A stretch of DNA of 64,000 nt, taken from positions 20,467,723 to 20,531,722 of the forward strand of contig NC_092705.1 of assembly GCF_964275005.1 (NCBI RefSeq), in the 5' to 3' direction. This DNA is from Diadema setosum (lineage: Eukaryota; Echinodermata; Echinoidea; Diadematoida; Diadematidae). Positions 27,629 to 40,737 of this stretch are shown piece by piece. Every line of letters begins with the position of its first letter. Within the stretch, counting starts at the first letter, position 1. Under the pieces are notes generated by a model, which worked only from the letters and a program-made list of their open reading frames with translations, was not told where the DNA came from and did no database searches. A program made the position numbers and the translations under genes.

Positions 27629-30189
27629 CACTGGCGTAGCCAGGGGGGGGGGGGGCGATGGGGGCGGTCGCCCCCCCCCCCCCCCTAAGATTTGGACCGG
27701 GGATTTGGGAGGCGGAAAAAAAAAATGCGTGTATACTGTATGCATGCACATGAAGCGGGTCTCCTTTGCAACCTTTCATCAAATAAGATATATTTTTTTA
27801 TATTTCACTCAAAGTGTGCACCAGATCGTTGAATTTCAATTCAAAATATGCAAAATCTCTCGTGCTTGGGAGGGGGTATCCCCTCCCAAACCCTCCCCCT
27901 CTGTGCCTCTTTCCCTAGCCAAGTACACTTTTTAGATCTACAAAAAATTCTGAATAATTCTGAGTGCACAAGACTTATCACTTATATTCCGAAAACTGAA
28001 GGTTCCTCATGTATCTTAAGGGGAATTTCCCCTTTTAATCGACCCTTTCCTCCCTCAGCCCCCCCCCCCCAAAAAAAAAAAATCAGTTTTTTTTTGTGTG
28101 TGATTTCTCAAATGTTGATTCCATCAAATATGCGTATACGAGATATCTCAATTTCAACCTTAAAAAGATAAAAGCTCCATCGGAAGGGAAGGGAAGGGTG
28201 GAGATAACACTCGCCCACGCCTTCTCCCTGCTCCCCCCCCCCCCCCGCCATGCAAAGAAGTAGACTGTGGCTATACCCAGATCGCTTTATTTCAATTCTA
28301 AAAACGCAAAAGCTCCGCGAGCGGGAAGGGGAATCCCCCTTCCCCTATAAGCTCTATACCTCACTATAGACTTTATACATACGCACAGATGGAGCACATT
28401 CGGAATAAGAGCTAAATTCCGTGATTTTAACACTTCGATGAAAAAGTATTGCACCAAAAATTTGCACCAGATCGCTGAATTTCAGGTCTGAAAACGCAAA
28501 ATCACCTTCGTATGGGAGGGGATATGCCCCTATCTACACCCTCGTGTGCATGCTTTTTCTGTTTGATTGCTGAACAGACAGCGTTCATGATATTCAGTGT
28601 AAGAATTAATACAAGAAGACTAGTGTATCTAAATTATACCATTTTATAGGCAAATGGTTCAATAATAATCTACACTAAAATATACTGCAACCTTAAACAA
28701 GTGGGACTGTTTCAACTCGTTAAAACACGCAAAAACGTGCATCAAATTGCACCATGTGCAACATCAAAATGCAAAAAGTTCTCGCCGTGGGAGGGGGGAC
28801 ACCCCCTCCCACCCCCTCCCCTACCCCCTCGCTCTCTCCGCTCGCTTGGGTTCAGTCGCGTTCATGATATTCAGTGAAGAGAATTAATACAACAAGTGTA
28901 TCTAAATTATACCATTTTATAGGCAAATTGTTCAATAATAATCTACACTAAAATATACTGCTACTTTAAACAAGTGGGACTGTTTCACGTCGATGAAACA
29001 CGCAAAAACATGCATCAAATTGTACCATTTGCAAAATCAAAATGCAAAAAGTTCTTACTGTGGGAGGGGGGACACCCCCCTCCCACACCCTCCCCTCCCC
29101 CTCGCTCGCTCCGCTCGCTCGGGTTCAGTCGCGTTCATAATATTCAGTGAAAAGAATTAATACAAGAAGTGTATTTGAAATATACCATTTTATAGGCAAA
29201 TTGTTCAATAACAATCTACATCAAAATAAACTGCTACCATAAACAAGTGGGACTGTTTCACCCCTCCCACACCCTCCCCTCCCCCCTCGCTCGCTCCGCT
29301 CGCTCGGGTTCAGTCGCGTTCATGATATTCAGTGAAAAGAATTAATACAAGAAGTGTATCTATAAATTATACCATTTTATAGGCAAATTGTTCAATAATA
29401 ATCTACACTAAAATATACTGCTACCTTAAACAAGTGGGACTGTTTCACGTCGATAACACGCGCAAAAACATGCATCAAATTGCACCATTTGCAACATCAA
29501 AATGCCAAAAGTTCTTACTGTAGGAGGGGGACACCCCCTCCCACACCCTCCCCTACCCCCTCGCTCGCTCCGCTCGCTCGGGTTCAGTCGCGTTCATGAT
29601 ATTCAGTGAAAAGAATTAATACAAGAAGTGTGTCTAAATCATACCATTTTATAGCCATTTGTTCAATAACAATCTACATCAAAATAAACTGCTACCATAA
29701 ACAAGTGGGACTGTTTCACGTCGATAAAACGCGCAAAAACATGCATCAAATTGCACCATTTACAACATCAAAATGCAAAAAGTTCTTACTGTGGGAGGGG
29801 GGACACCCCCTCCCACACCCTCCCCTACCCCCTCGCTCGCTCCGCTCGCTCGGGTTCAGTCGCGTTCATGATATTCAGTGAAAAGAATCAATACAAGAAG
29901 TGTATCTAAATTATACCATTTTATAGGCAAATTGTTCAATAATAATCTACATCAAAATAAACTGCTACCATAAACAAGTGGGACTGTTTCACGTCGATAA
30001 AACGCGCAAAAACATGCATCAAACTGCACCATTTACAACATCAAAATGCAAAAAGTTCTTAGCGTGGGAGGGGGGACACCCCCCTCCCACACCCTCCCCT
30101 CCTCGCTCGCTCCGCTCGCTCGGGCTCGGTCGCTTCGCTCCCTCGCAGACTAACCGCCCCCCTAAGATGAAATCCTGGCTACGCCGTTG
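27629..30189. mobile_element. hAT-like non-autonomous element filled with satellite DNA
   Basis: Ends are CACTGGCGTAGCCAGG (left) and the inverse of CAACGGCGTAGCCAGG (right). They are flanked by an 8-bp direct repeat with one mismatch: GTAATAAC at 27621-27628 and GTAATGAC at 30190-30197. Terminal CA and an 8-bp target duplication are typical of hAT transposons. There is no transposase. The left third holds diverged copies of a module reading CAGATCGCTGAATTTC..AAAACGCAAAA followed by a GGGAGGGG..CCCCTCCC hairpin. The right two-thirds is a tandem array (see the next entry). Confidence 0.7.
28584..30165 (+). repeat. ~273-bp satellite array inside the hAT-like element
   Basis: Units start with TTCATGATATTCAGTG at 28584, 28861, 29134, 29319, 29593 and 29865. 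Periods are 277, 273, 185 (deleted unit), 274 and 272 bp. Each unit ends with a GGGAGGGGG..CCCCCTCCC hairpin followed by CTCGCTCGCTCCGCTCGCTC, the reverse complement of the block found in the ~160-bp satellite. The rest of the unit is unrelated to that satellite. Confidence 0.88.
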
Positions 30190-30425
30190 GTAATGACCCA
30201 TTGCTATTACACACCATAACCTATAGAAGGCAGCCGTGTTTAAAGTGATTTCTACGTCCTTGTATTTCACCCATGCATTGCTTTTACCATAACCAGCCAT
30301 TCATCTTATTCATGTTAAAGATTGTTTCTATATATACCTGCAAGTAATTACCCACTGCTATTTTCTATGCATGCATTCGTGTTTAAAGTGGTTTCTACGT
30401 CCCAGTATATTTTATCCCATTGTTA
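30190..30425 (+). repeat. ~60-bp minisatellite, right part
   Basis: Continuation of the 27290-27628 minisatellite after the inserted element, with the same GTAATGACCCATTGCTATTA, ACCATAACCAGCCATTC and GTGGTTTCTACGTCC blocks. Confidence 0.75.
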
Positions 30426-30837
30426 CAAGAAGTCGCTGGAACCCATGCATAGTGTATAGAGATTCAAAAAAAAAAAACAGGTTAAGGCTGTTTGATACAT
30501 ACGGACTTTACTCGGTGGTTCTGCTCAAACGTTTGTTAGATTTCTTGGAGTAACCTACTTGATTTATCATCTTTGTGGCTGCAATAGTGTCTTGTTAAAT
30601 GCATGCCATCGTATCCAAATAAAGAAGATTATTAAGTGTTTGAGGTTCTACTAAAAGAGAGCCCCGGATGATTTTCAGACTTTTGTATTTGAACAAATAT
30701 GAATTGGTTATACTGGGTACAGAGTTTCAGAAGTTCATATTATCACGCAAATTGTCTCCTTAAGGTCGAGTGTCTCCTTAGTAAAGTAATTACTTGTTGA
30801 AGCAGATGTCTTCTTAAAAAATGGATACTTTATTGAT

Positions 30838-30965
30838 TGATCGACTGATTGATTTACTAACTGAAAGATTGATTGTTTGATTGATTCGATCGATTGATCG
30901 ATTGATTGATTGATTGATTAATTGATTGATTGGTTGATTGATTGATGTATTGATTGAATGAATGA
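30838..30965. repeat. (GATT)n microsatellite, imperfect
   Basis: About 130 bp of GATT units with scattered substitutions. Confidence 0.85.
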
Positions 30966-32489
30966 TTCATCCAAATTTCCGAAAATGCATTTGGCAGTCA
31001 GAAAAGCTCTAATATTCCTGCGGGTTTCAGTAAACATCTTTACCGCGCATATACCAAGCTTGATTTGATACAGCAGACGGGAACTAAATCGGTCATTTCA
31101 CAAATACACTTACGCGCGCACACAAAACATGCAAATATTAAAAAAAATGAAACTGGGAGCTGGAGGCTTAGGTTGAAACAGAGAAATGAAATTGAAAAGC
31201 AACTATAAAATCATACAAATAAGGAGAGAAAATCGGTGTAGTTCATCTCAAAGTGATGATTTTGATAGATTGAAAAAGCAGCTGTAGGACCTAAGTGAAT
31301 TTAGAGCAAGTTACGAAAACCGTCTTTTAAGTGCAGGAATAACGTGTCGACACGACACATTCTTAGCGAAGTGAAGGTATTTTAAGTAAGGTTTCCTTTC
31401 TCCTATTGAAACTTTGTTGACCGAAAGTGCGGTAAACAAGAGGGGGAAAATGCTCCTTTTATCGGAGCTGGTCAGCCCGTTGACAAAAAGAGGGTGTTTT
31501 TAGCAGGCAGGCATGGCCTGCAAACTGTTTTCTATCACGCTGTAGGTTGCCTATATACGAGAGCAACCCTCTAGGCTGGTAAACCATGATACACGAAAAG
31601 TGCAGATTAGAGCTGATAACTGGACGCCACCATTAGGCGTACTAACAAGGCCATGTAAATTGTCTAAACTACCCCCATGCTACATTGGACTGCAGCAGTA
31701 ATCGGAATATATAGGCCTAAATGTTTAAATTATGTAGTATGCAATGGCGTAAAATTCATGTTATCTGCACATAGGACTAACCACATCAGTATTTAAAAAG
31801 TTTTGAATCCACTTCCAGACCGACTCCGCCATTGTGAGAAGGCGAGTAATAAAAGAGTCAGAAATACGGACAGAAAAGTGATGTAGCTGTCTTTTCCTCA
31901 CCGCACTCCATATACTGGATATAGATTACTAGTATCTTCTCATAAGCCCGCACTAAAATAACGAGTTTGGAATCGTCTTTACCTGACCAATCCGCTTCCT
32001 TAATGCGCTCAAGAAGGATGAATACAGATTATGGCCGGTATATAGTGAAGAAACTGCGCTTGAGGTTCGCCGCATAATTCAAGAACTTAGTCAGATAGGT
32101 ATAAAAAAGCAACCTGTTGATTTCATATCGTAACTGATATTGAATTTGTGGTTTTCTCCAACATTTCTTTTTATTTGATTGGATTTGTAGAGAGATATCT
32201 CCACTTCTTTTTCCACTGTGAATCAATTGATTTTTATCGGGATACGATGATGATTGATAGATTACAAGTTTCTTTCATATGAACTTGTCAGTATTATCAA
32301 GAAGCATTGCTGAAAGGCATGGGATCCAACAGAACTCTTACTAATAGAGCAAAGTGCATTGAAAACTTTCACGGTGTCTTGTAATAGCTGCAGGCGTCAT
32401 TCATACAATACAAATGTGATATTTTAACATTTTAAATTTTTTTTTAAACATGAGTGGGCAATCGCACGAGCATGTGTGTTTGTATTTAC

Positions 32490-32922
32490 TATAAATTGTT
32501 TGTTTGTTATTCTTGTCCATCAGCGTGTGACACGGCTCAGCGAATAGTGGCTGCATCAGGTTTAAGTTTGTAACATTAGTCTGAACCTCTTTCTCTTTTC
32601 TTTTTTGTACTTAATGATTACTCTTTATAATGATGTCTATGTTTGGTGACTTATTATTACGTTTTGAGTGATGTACGTATTACAAACCTTGCTTTTAAGT
32701 GGATCACCTTTTTTTTTTCATCCTTTTATGTCAACGTGTCAAAGTATGCATTAATGTTCTAAGCTATTCTACTGTGTTGTGCTTATCATATACTTAACGA
32801 TTCATATTGCGTTATGTATTTTCTTTTTCAAACAATGTGATGGTGCAATGCATACTTTATATTTTGTTGTACTCTTTGTTGGATGTCGAATGGAAAATAA
32901 ATGAAACTGAACTGAACTGAAT
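32490..32922 (+). mobile_element. Possible LINE 3' end
   Basis: A non-coding T-rich stretch that ends GGAAAATAAATGAAACTGAAC followed by short ACTGA repeats. Many CR1/L2-type LINEs end this way. There is no protein-coding support. Confidence 0.35.
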
Positions 32923-33731
32923 ATATCAATTGTGTTTATCATTTTCCCATAAGCTTGTCTCCGCCTGAAGGCTTTCGAGCAAGTAATATTTTGCTTGACT
33001 ATAATTCTGCGTTGTTCTGGATGTTTAAAAAATCCTTACCTGCAACATTAGATCTGAAATTCAATTTCTTTCGTCCGGACTTCCAAACTTCACGGGACAA
33101 TTCTAATTCTGGCCCCGTCTCTCATGCGCTTTCCACTTGAAAGCATGATTTAAACCTTTAACAGTCACTGCTGAAATGATCAAATAGATGATGTAATGTT
33201 GTTTATGTTAATGCTTGAGAGTTTCCATACATTGTATTGATATAGAAGACTTCACAGCTAGAGGACAAAAGAGAGAGGAGAAAGAATTAATTGGCGGAGT
33301 TTGAAAAAAAAAGAAGAAAATACTAACATGACTAACCGTAACCGTAGTGGGATCATTGTAATGGAGACAATGCACCATTATTATGTCTACTGTGGACACA
33401 GGAAGGCGTGGGCCTGTCCCTTTTTCACTTTTACAGCTTTCTTCCAAGTGGTAATAGGAGGTCAAGCCTTTACTTATCAGGGAGAAATTTAATGTTTCTA
33501 TGTAATTGTATCAAATCATTGATTTTTTTTTCTTTTTAAATCTAAACCCCTTGGTAGAACAGTCGTACCTTGTTGGACATGGCAAGTAGGGCAATCCAGT
33601 CGTACTGCGCATTCTTATACTCGGTTTGATATACACTGATCTGTTGTTCTTCTCATATCGGAAAATAGATACAGAATGTAAAACACTAAGGACCCATCTG
33701 TCATCTCAGACTTGCCACCTTAAAATAGAAC

Positions 33732-33781
33732 CGACGGATATGATTCACTAGTCTTCGACGGATATGATTCACTAGTCTTCA
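33732..33781. repeat. 24-bp tandem duplication
   Basis: TCGACGGATATGATTCACTA plus GTCT occurs twice head to tail. Confidence 0.8.
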
Positions 33782-36167
33782 ACGAATTTCATTTTTCACT
33801 TTTAATTTCATTTAATTTCCATGCCCAAAATAATACACATAATTGTTGAAAATCAACAATAATCATTGCATAAGCATGTGAAACCTATAGGTCATAATTT
33901 ATTAACGGGATAGTGCAATTAAGGAATTCCAAATACAAATTAGGAACCAAAACATAACACTTGCTATGGACTTAGACGCTACTATTTTTCTACCACTTTT
34001 AATATACTAATGTTTGTAATTAAGGTATGTTTGGTTTCAAAGTACGGATCAAGCAATTATGTTTCTGTTCTATATCATTATAAGGAAAATCGATTCGACT
34101 TATCTTCGGCGCTCAATATATCCATGACACTTCAATATATACTCTGCACAATCCCTATAGGTAGAAAACCTTATTTCAATTCACAACACTTTTTATCATG
34201 AAATTTCAAAAGTCATAACATTTCGGAGATACAGCTTGTCGAAGGTAAAAATGTCAGAGGTGAAACGTGAATAGTTAAAATCTCAGACGTAGAAATGTCA
34301 AAGCCAAAATGTTAGCGGTATATAAATATCAGAGGTAAGAGTGTCTGTTTTAAGCATAAGCTGTCGGGGATACCTCTGGCATATACAACATCGTATAGCT
34401 TTACCTATACATTGTAGTACCATTTCGCCAGTGTTATTTAAAGAGTTTGTGGGGAAGAACAAACACAAGAAACTGAGGAAGAATAAAAGACGCACAAAAA
34501 CTTTTCATTCAAAAGCAGGTCAACCCTCCGGACTAACTCGGCTTCTTACCATCTCTGTCGGGTGGACGAAGAGGTTTCTTATTCATACCTTACCCGCTTG
34601 GACGACCAAGCCTACTGAGGTACTGAGAGGGGGCGGTATCATGAAACAAATATCTTTAACAAACTGCTAACAATTTGTTAGCCGAAGGACGATACAAACA
34701 ATTCGTGCACCAGCACGATATTGTTGAGACAGTGGTTACTAAAGATCGAGTTGAGTCAGTATACTGACCAGTGGGGGAGGCCGAGTCCGGTCTGGCGATT
34801 TCGCTATGCTGAACAAAGAAGTCGCTAAGTCTGTTGACCTGGTATGCTTAGTTTGCGCCTTGGGGACCAAGCTAAGTAAACTTTTGACCAAGAAGAGACA
34901 TGCCTCATTCTTTTCATGATAGAACCACCAATGCCTTGCACACCAAAAGAACTGTGGGTTCAGAAATAGAATTTTAAGTAGACTTCTGAATATTTACGAA
35001 GCATCGTCTGTAGTACAAGAAGGCGGTGCTATCACATCGCCTATATGTGTATTGCAAGAATCATGGGCTTTGACGTGGACGCCATTGTGAAGGTAAGTTT
35101 GATTTCAAACGCTACTAATGCCAAACGTAAAACTTATTTCCTTGATCGGCAGTAGGCGAAATGACACCAGTCATGCTTAATCTAACGGAAAACTGAAAGA
35201 AAGTCACAGTTTATGTTTTTAATTTAACAGGGGAGGGCCCACCAGGCGTTTGTCTTGTTACAAACCTGGAAAGTTCGAGATTGGAGATTAACATCGTTGG
35301 AGTTTAGTTCCTCTCTAAGTGGTCCCATAAAATTTCGTGCACTGGTTGTTGTTTGCTATAAATACTGAGGTTGTTCGTTGCTTCAGGGGCATTATTATCT
35401 TGCTGACTTGTATATAATCGACATGTACAACGTTAATTTACGTACGTTCACAATTATGCAAATCGCATGAAATGTCCTTGTTTGAAATTTCTAAAGGGGA
35501 TCTGCCTGTTCAACTATCTGCTATTGAGCCATAGTATTTTCATTGACAAAACGGTAACGGGCCAACAGTTACAGGTTTTTAACTTTGTAGTTACGTTTAC
35601 TAAATATCTTGAATATACCAAAATGGCCTGTCTTCAAAATGAATCATTATGGATATGGATTGATTGTGAGCTTTTTTCCATCCTTATCCGTCTACTAATG
35701 AGACAATAGGTTAATGCGTCTCAAAAATCTTCATCACTTTCGTCTTTTTTAATGCATTAATCATGTTTCCTGATGAATTTTTATCTTCTATGCCTCTAAT
35801 AAATGCTGAATCACAAACTCGAGTGGTGGCCGCTATGTGCACTGAATGGGCAAAAGTAGGAAAATAATAAACCGTTGTTTCATGCCAATTGCTCGTTACA
35901 AGAATCTAGATTCTTTCACGAAGTTTAAGAACAGATTAAAAGACGTGATATAAAATACTCAGAACTTATTTATTTTGAAGTGAAGTTTATTTGTGTATTT
36001 GAATGAGGATCTGTATGTCTAAATCATTAATAATCTCCCTTTATTTTTAGAAAACATTTCACTCTGTGCCATCTTTCCAGGGCAACTGAGAAGACACTCT
36101 CATAATCTGTCAGTGTGTTGATGCTCCTGTGGATCGTCCGGAATAGAACGGTGGGTGATTGCCATCA

Positions 36168-37640
36168 ATGATGTGGGCATCCAGGAACATCAAGTCAATC
36201 TTGCTAGGTATGTTCATTGTTGCTATGGTCCTTGCCATAACGCACAACATGACAGCAACAATTCTTGACAACACTTTCAAACCAGTCCATGTAAAGATGC
36301 AGCCATCGAGGCGACAGCTCGTGAAAGCGTTTGTTGCAGAGGAAATGAGTTTTATAAACATCAGTACGAGAACACGCCAGAAAAATCAGCTGTCAGCAGT
36401 AGCCGCTGTCCGGAGCTGTCGCCATTATAAGGAACAGGTTGACGAAGCGGTGGCCGACCTCGACTGCAAGAAGAGGTTGCCTCAAGCGATTGGGATTGGT
36501 GTGGAAAAGTGTGGGACAAGTGCCCTCTCCTTCTTCCTGAATAGTCATCCAAACCTGGTTCATTCAGCGCCACAGGAAATATATTACTGGAACAAGCGCC
36601 AGAACGAAAGTCTGGACTGGTATAGGGATCAGATGCCTGTTTCGTCTAAATATGAAGTTACCATGGAAAAGACACCTTCCTATATATTCGATGTCTCTGC
36701 ACCCTCCAAGATAAAAGCTGTCATGCCAGACACCAAGTTCATTGTCATCATTCGAGACCCGGTTGTCAGGGCAGTGTCCGACTATCTGCATCTTCTTCAC
36801 ATTGGTTGGCCCGAGTTCTTCATACCACGTGTGGCGCCACCGGGCCAAGAAGCTCTCTGCTACCTGAACACCACGTTCGAGGGTTCGGTCGTACGGCCTA
36901 ACGGCGAGGTCAACAGTGATAACGCCATCCTGGTTCACGGAGCCTACGTCATCTACCTGAGGGAGTGGCTAAAGGTGTTTCCAAGAAACCAGTTTCTTAT
37001 GATTGATGGAGACGCCTTCATTAAAAACCCACTGCCAGCATTACAAGAGGTGAGTTGATTCTTACAAAGAACCGTGTCATTGACCTTGGATATAGGAACA
37101 TGATATGTTTTACGTTTAACACTTCACTTCTTTTAGCACTTACATTTGAGAAATATGCCTTTAGTAAAGACTGTAACTTTTTCCAAAACAAACTTGAAAT
37201 ATTTAATATTTAATCATGTGTGTTACTCAATCGCGCAATGAACGGGGGTATATTTGCATCCTGTGACACCATGAACTAATAGTTCGATACTGTACCATGA
37301 CTGTAAGCGTTGCTACTGCAAAATTAAATCTGGAAGATCATCAAAATATGAAATAATACACCGCACTGTTCATACTGTGTCATAATCTCTGCAGATGGAG
37401 ACATTTCTTGGGCTGCCAAAATTCTTCAACGAGAAGAGTGTATATTTCGACAAACACAAAGGATTTTACTGCAAGGCCAAGCCGGTTCACGCCTGTGCTG
37501 GAAAGGTCAAGGGGAGACACCATCCGGAAGTGGATAATGAGGTCATGAGAAAGCTGAGAGAATACTATAGGCCATATGACGCCGAGCTTGAATCTCTGCT
37601 GGGAAGAACATTCTCCTGGATTCCACATGATGCGGAATGA
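36168..37640 (+). CDS. HS3ST-like sulfotransferase, copy C
   Basis: Third family member. Exons are 36168-37049 and 37395-37640, giving 375 codons plus TGA. The open frame runs back to a TTG, but the first ATG is 36168 (tandem ATGATG). The hydrophobic anchor is at ~9-27, the PAPS loop GVEKCGT at ~111-117, the catalytic Glu ~137 in QEIYYWN, RDP at ~196-198, and the GFYC..CAGKVKGR loop near the C-terminus. The protein core is closest to copy A (QEIYYWNK, IPRVAPPGQEALCYLN). At DNA level it shares long identical tracts with copy B. The intron (345 bp, GAG|GTGAGT, CTGCAG|ATGGAG) sits at the same codon boundary as in A and B. A candidate 5' UTR acceptor (TTTCCAG|GGCAAC) lies at 36080. N-glycosylation sites NES and NTT are present. 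Confidence 0.93.
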
Positions 37641-39632
37641 TATAGCCACGGACTATTCCCAAAGCATGACGGGATTATGGAGATTGCGGGATGGAGATTG
37701 GTGTCTGTGGCCTCCGAGCCTTAGGTGGGGTCGCATTTTACATACACCAGATTAAACTTGCATTTACACTGTACCATTAACTTCAATCTAGGTCCCTGTT
37801 CTCTTTGGGGTAATTTACAGACGCCATGCAAGGGAATTCAAGGAGGCATTGAAAGAAGATAAAATGAACTCGGAGACCTATTTTGATTTCACTCCGAAAT
37901 TCCACTGATACAACGAGCGGCAAATCATCACATATTATTCCAATACAAATGCCAAGTCTCGGTAAGAGAAAAGTACAGATTCAAACTTCGGACAAGAAAA
38001 ACCTCTAAGTTATGGAGCTTGAAGGGTATAATGTTTTCAGAAGACAGTGATATTTGTCATAGTTCCAATGTGAAAAAAAAAAACAAGGCAATGATATTCT
38101 CGCCGCAAAACCAGAAAATATGAAAGAGGCATCAATTTTCGTCAGTAGTACAGCATCTATAATAAATTACGACGCCTCCCATTGTACAAAGTCATTACTG
38201 CCAAAATAATGTCATTTTCTTATGATTCATTTAAACAAACATAAATTCACCAAATCTTTGTGTGAATGCTAATGAGAGACTTGTATGTTCGACCATGCTA
38301 CCATTATACCTTATCACATCTCTTCCATAAATATGTGGCTGTGTCCGCCATCATCACTTTGTTACTTCTTTGTCTGATTTCATTCTACATAATAATATTT
38401 CGTAAATTCAGATTAAAAATGAAGTGAATGAATTTTGACCTATAAGTATCATGACGTCATGATGTGTAGAAGTCTCCTTTGTATTTGGGCTGTGGTTTCC
38501 TTGAATGCACATTCAACTATTCAAGTCAGCTGCCATAAGATAGGGGGAATCATAAGACAGAGAATACCCGACAGTTAATCATCCCATGTTTAACAAATTA
38601 AATGAATGTACACACTGTGTCAGATAGCACAGTTTCCGTGGGACGGAATCGTGTATGCACGTGATGAATTATCAGTAGATTGTATATTAATAGATGTTGA
38701 TATACACAGGACTTGTGAAAATTTACGAGTACTTTTAGACATCTGAATCCAAAATGCTGAGTTTGGATAGTAATCCTGAAATAACAATCATGTAACAAAT
38801 TATTTGTTGTTCAATATTACAGATGTTATGAAGATGTCACAAATGCTTGCGGATACATGGTATAAATTGCATGTGGGGGTGAGACTGGAATACACAAGTA
38901 TAGCAGAGACAGAGAAAAACAACAACAACAGTAGTCTCCGAGTATTGTAGATTATAAGTATTATAGATTCCTAGCTGTTTCGTTTCACTGCCATTTTGCA
39001 CCCGTGAGTCTAAAAGTCTCTAATACAGCAATGTATCTACAATCTTCAGTTCATCCAAATCTGATTCACAAATCATTTCGTCATCAGCATTATCTGTTTC
39101 TGCTGATTCCAAAGAACATGTCATTAGTAGTTTACATGAAAGTGAAAGAGCTGAACTATGAAAGCCTTGAAGATGATTAAATGGTCCAAATTCACTAAGA
39201 TGATTAAATGGTCCGTATTCACTAAGTGAATATTAAAGTAGAATCCGTACTTATTCTAGTCCATGGACGAAACAGGTATACCTCGCATAGTGCAAGTGAA
39301 TTATTGGACGTCTGTTGGCGTCATGCTCACTTATACATAAACAGTCTAAATTTGAACAATCCACACTAAATCTAACCTAACTTTGTCAATTCCAGCATGT
39401 TCTCTAGTTGCCTAGGTTACGAAAACTTGCAATGATGAGTTATGTTTTCAAATTACCCTTTATAAATAATGTATAACATAGTTGCTCCCAACAGAAATTG
39501 ATTTAAATGGCTGTATATTCAGATGATGTCAGTTAATTTGCATGCCCTTTGAAGTTTAACATCCAAACACACAGGTACTCATGCATGAACTGACATACAC
39601 AGGTACATAATTATCAAATAGGGGCTCTTCCA
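37641..39632. other. 3' flank of copy C, intergenic
   Basis: No gene recognised. An AATAAA at about 38159 is a candidate polyadenylation signal for copy C. Confidence 0.4.
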
Positions 39633-40013
39633 GGGCCCTGTTGCATAAGAGTTGAGATCAAACATAAGTCAGAAAATCAAACATAACGCCGCTGGGGTGG
39701 TAAGACCTTATATGTATATATGAAATTTTGGTGAAAATGACTTTCTGGACTAATGGTCACATAATCAGTTAAATGATGTCGATATCCTTGCTGTGTTACC
39801 TCAGAAATGAGGCCACCACAGCATGTCAAAGAAATGTCTATTCCATTGGATACAGTGCTTTGCCTGCCATGTTATTTTGCTCTCCTGAACATTTGAGATT
39901 TTGTAGATACGAGGTCTTGTCGCCTCAGCGACGATAAGTCTTTGGATGATACCTGACTTGCGTTTGATTTTCTGACTTAATGTTTGATTGCATCTTTTTA
40001 TGCAACAGGGCCC
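39633..40013. mobile_element. 381-bp MITE with GGGCCCTGTTGCATAA ends
   Basis: Inverted ends GGGCCCTGTTGCATAA and TTATGCAACAGGGCCC. Subterminal blocks are also inverted (AAGTCAGAAAATCAAAC against GTTTGATTTTCTGACTT). Non-coding; the superfamily is unclear. Confidence 0.7.
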
Positions 40014-40737
40014 AGATCACTATCGATCTCACAAACAGTTAGTGACCCTAAAAGCACTACATGATCACGTCACATACCTCAAATCAAAAGGAGACAAATT
40101 AATGCAGCACACTCACAGGTTGAATGAAACTTTCTTTTGTATTGAAAGGTCATTTTAATACTCCTATTTAGTCAGATGATTTAATAACAGATGTGCCGGT
40201 GTTTCAATATTTGTATACATACATGAACAAAACAACAACGGTCAAAATATGATACATGCTCGAAAATATACATAATTTCTGTTCAATAATCATTCAACAT
40301 GCTTTCTTGGAAATATCAAAGAATGACCCCTCCCCATAATACATGTACAGTGTAACATATGAATTCCATTGAATGCAAATACAGTCTACATGTACATGTA
40401 GGAAAGTTGTGGCTCATCATCTGGTTAATATGTGTCAAATTCATAAAGATCATGAAGCACAAATGTTCATGCACAATTAAACTCTGTAAAGGACTATTGG
40501 AGCTTACTTGAAAAAAAAGGAAGATTTTTATATTCTACAAATTCAATTTATTCACTTTGTTATTCATTGTGCTGTAACAAAAAAAAAAATACTTTCATAG
40601 AAATTACATGTACCTTCAAGTACACATGTAAAAGTACATTTCTCAAATCAAGCTGAATCAACTATACCAAAGAGTTGACTACTTTATTCCATGAAGAACA
40701 CATGACTGAGTGAAAAGTAACTGTTTACCATCCGTTT

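Larger units (their letters stand above)
30426..36080. other. Intergenic region between copies B and C
   Basis: No coding gene recognised over 5.6 kb. It contains the (GATT)n tract, a possible LINE 3' tail, a 24-bp tandem duplication near 33735, and a loose repetition of AATGTCAGAGGT-like motifs at about 34240-34345. Confidence 0.5.

Noticed and set aside
27290-30425. CRISPR-like direct repeats
   Set aside because: Eukaryotic minisatellite and satellite DNA; repeats are long and diverged and there are no unique equal-length spacers or cas genes.
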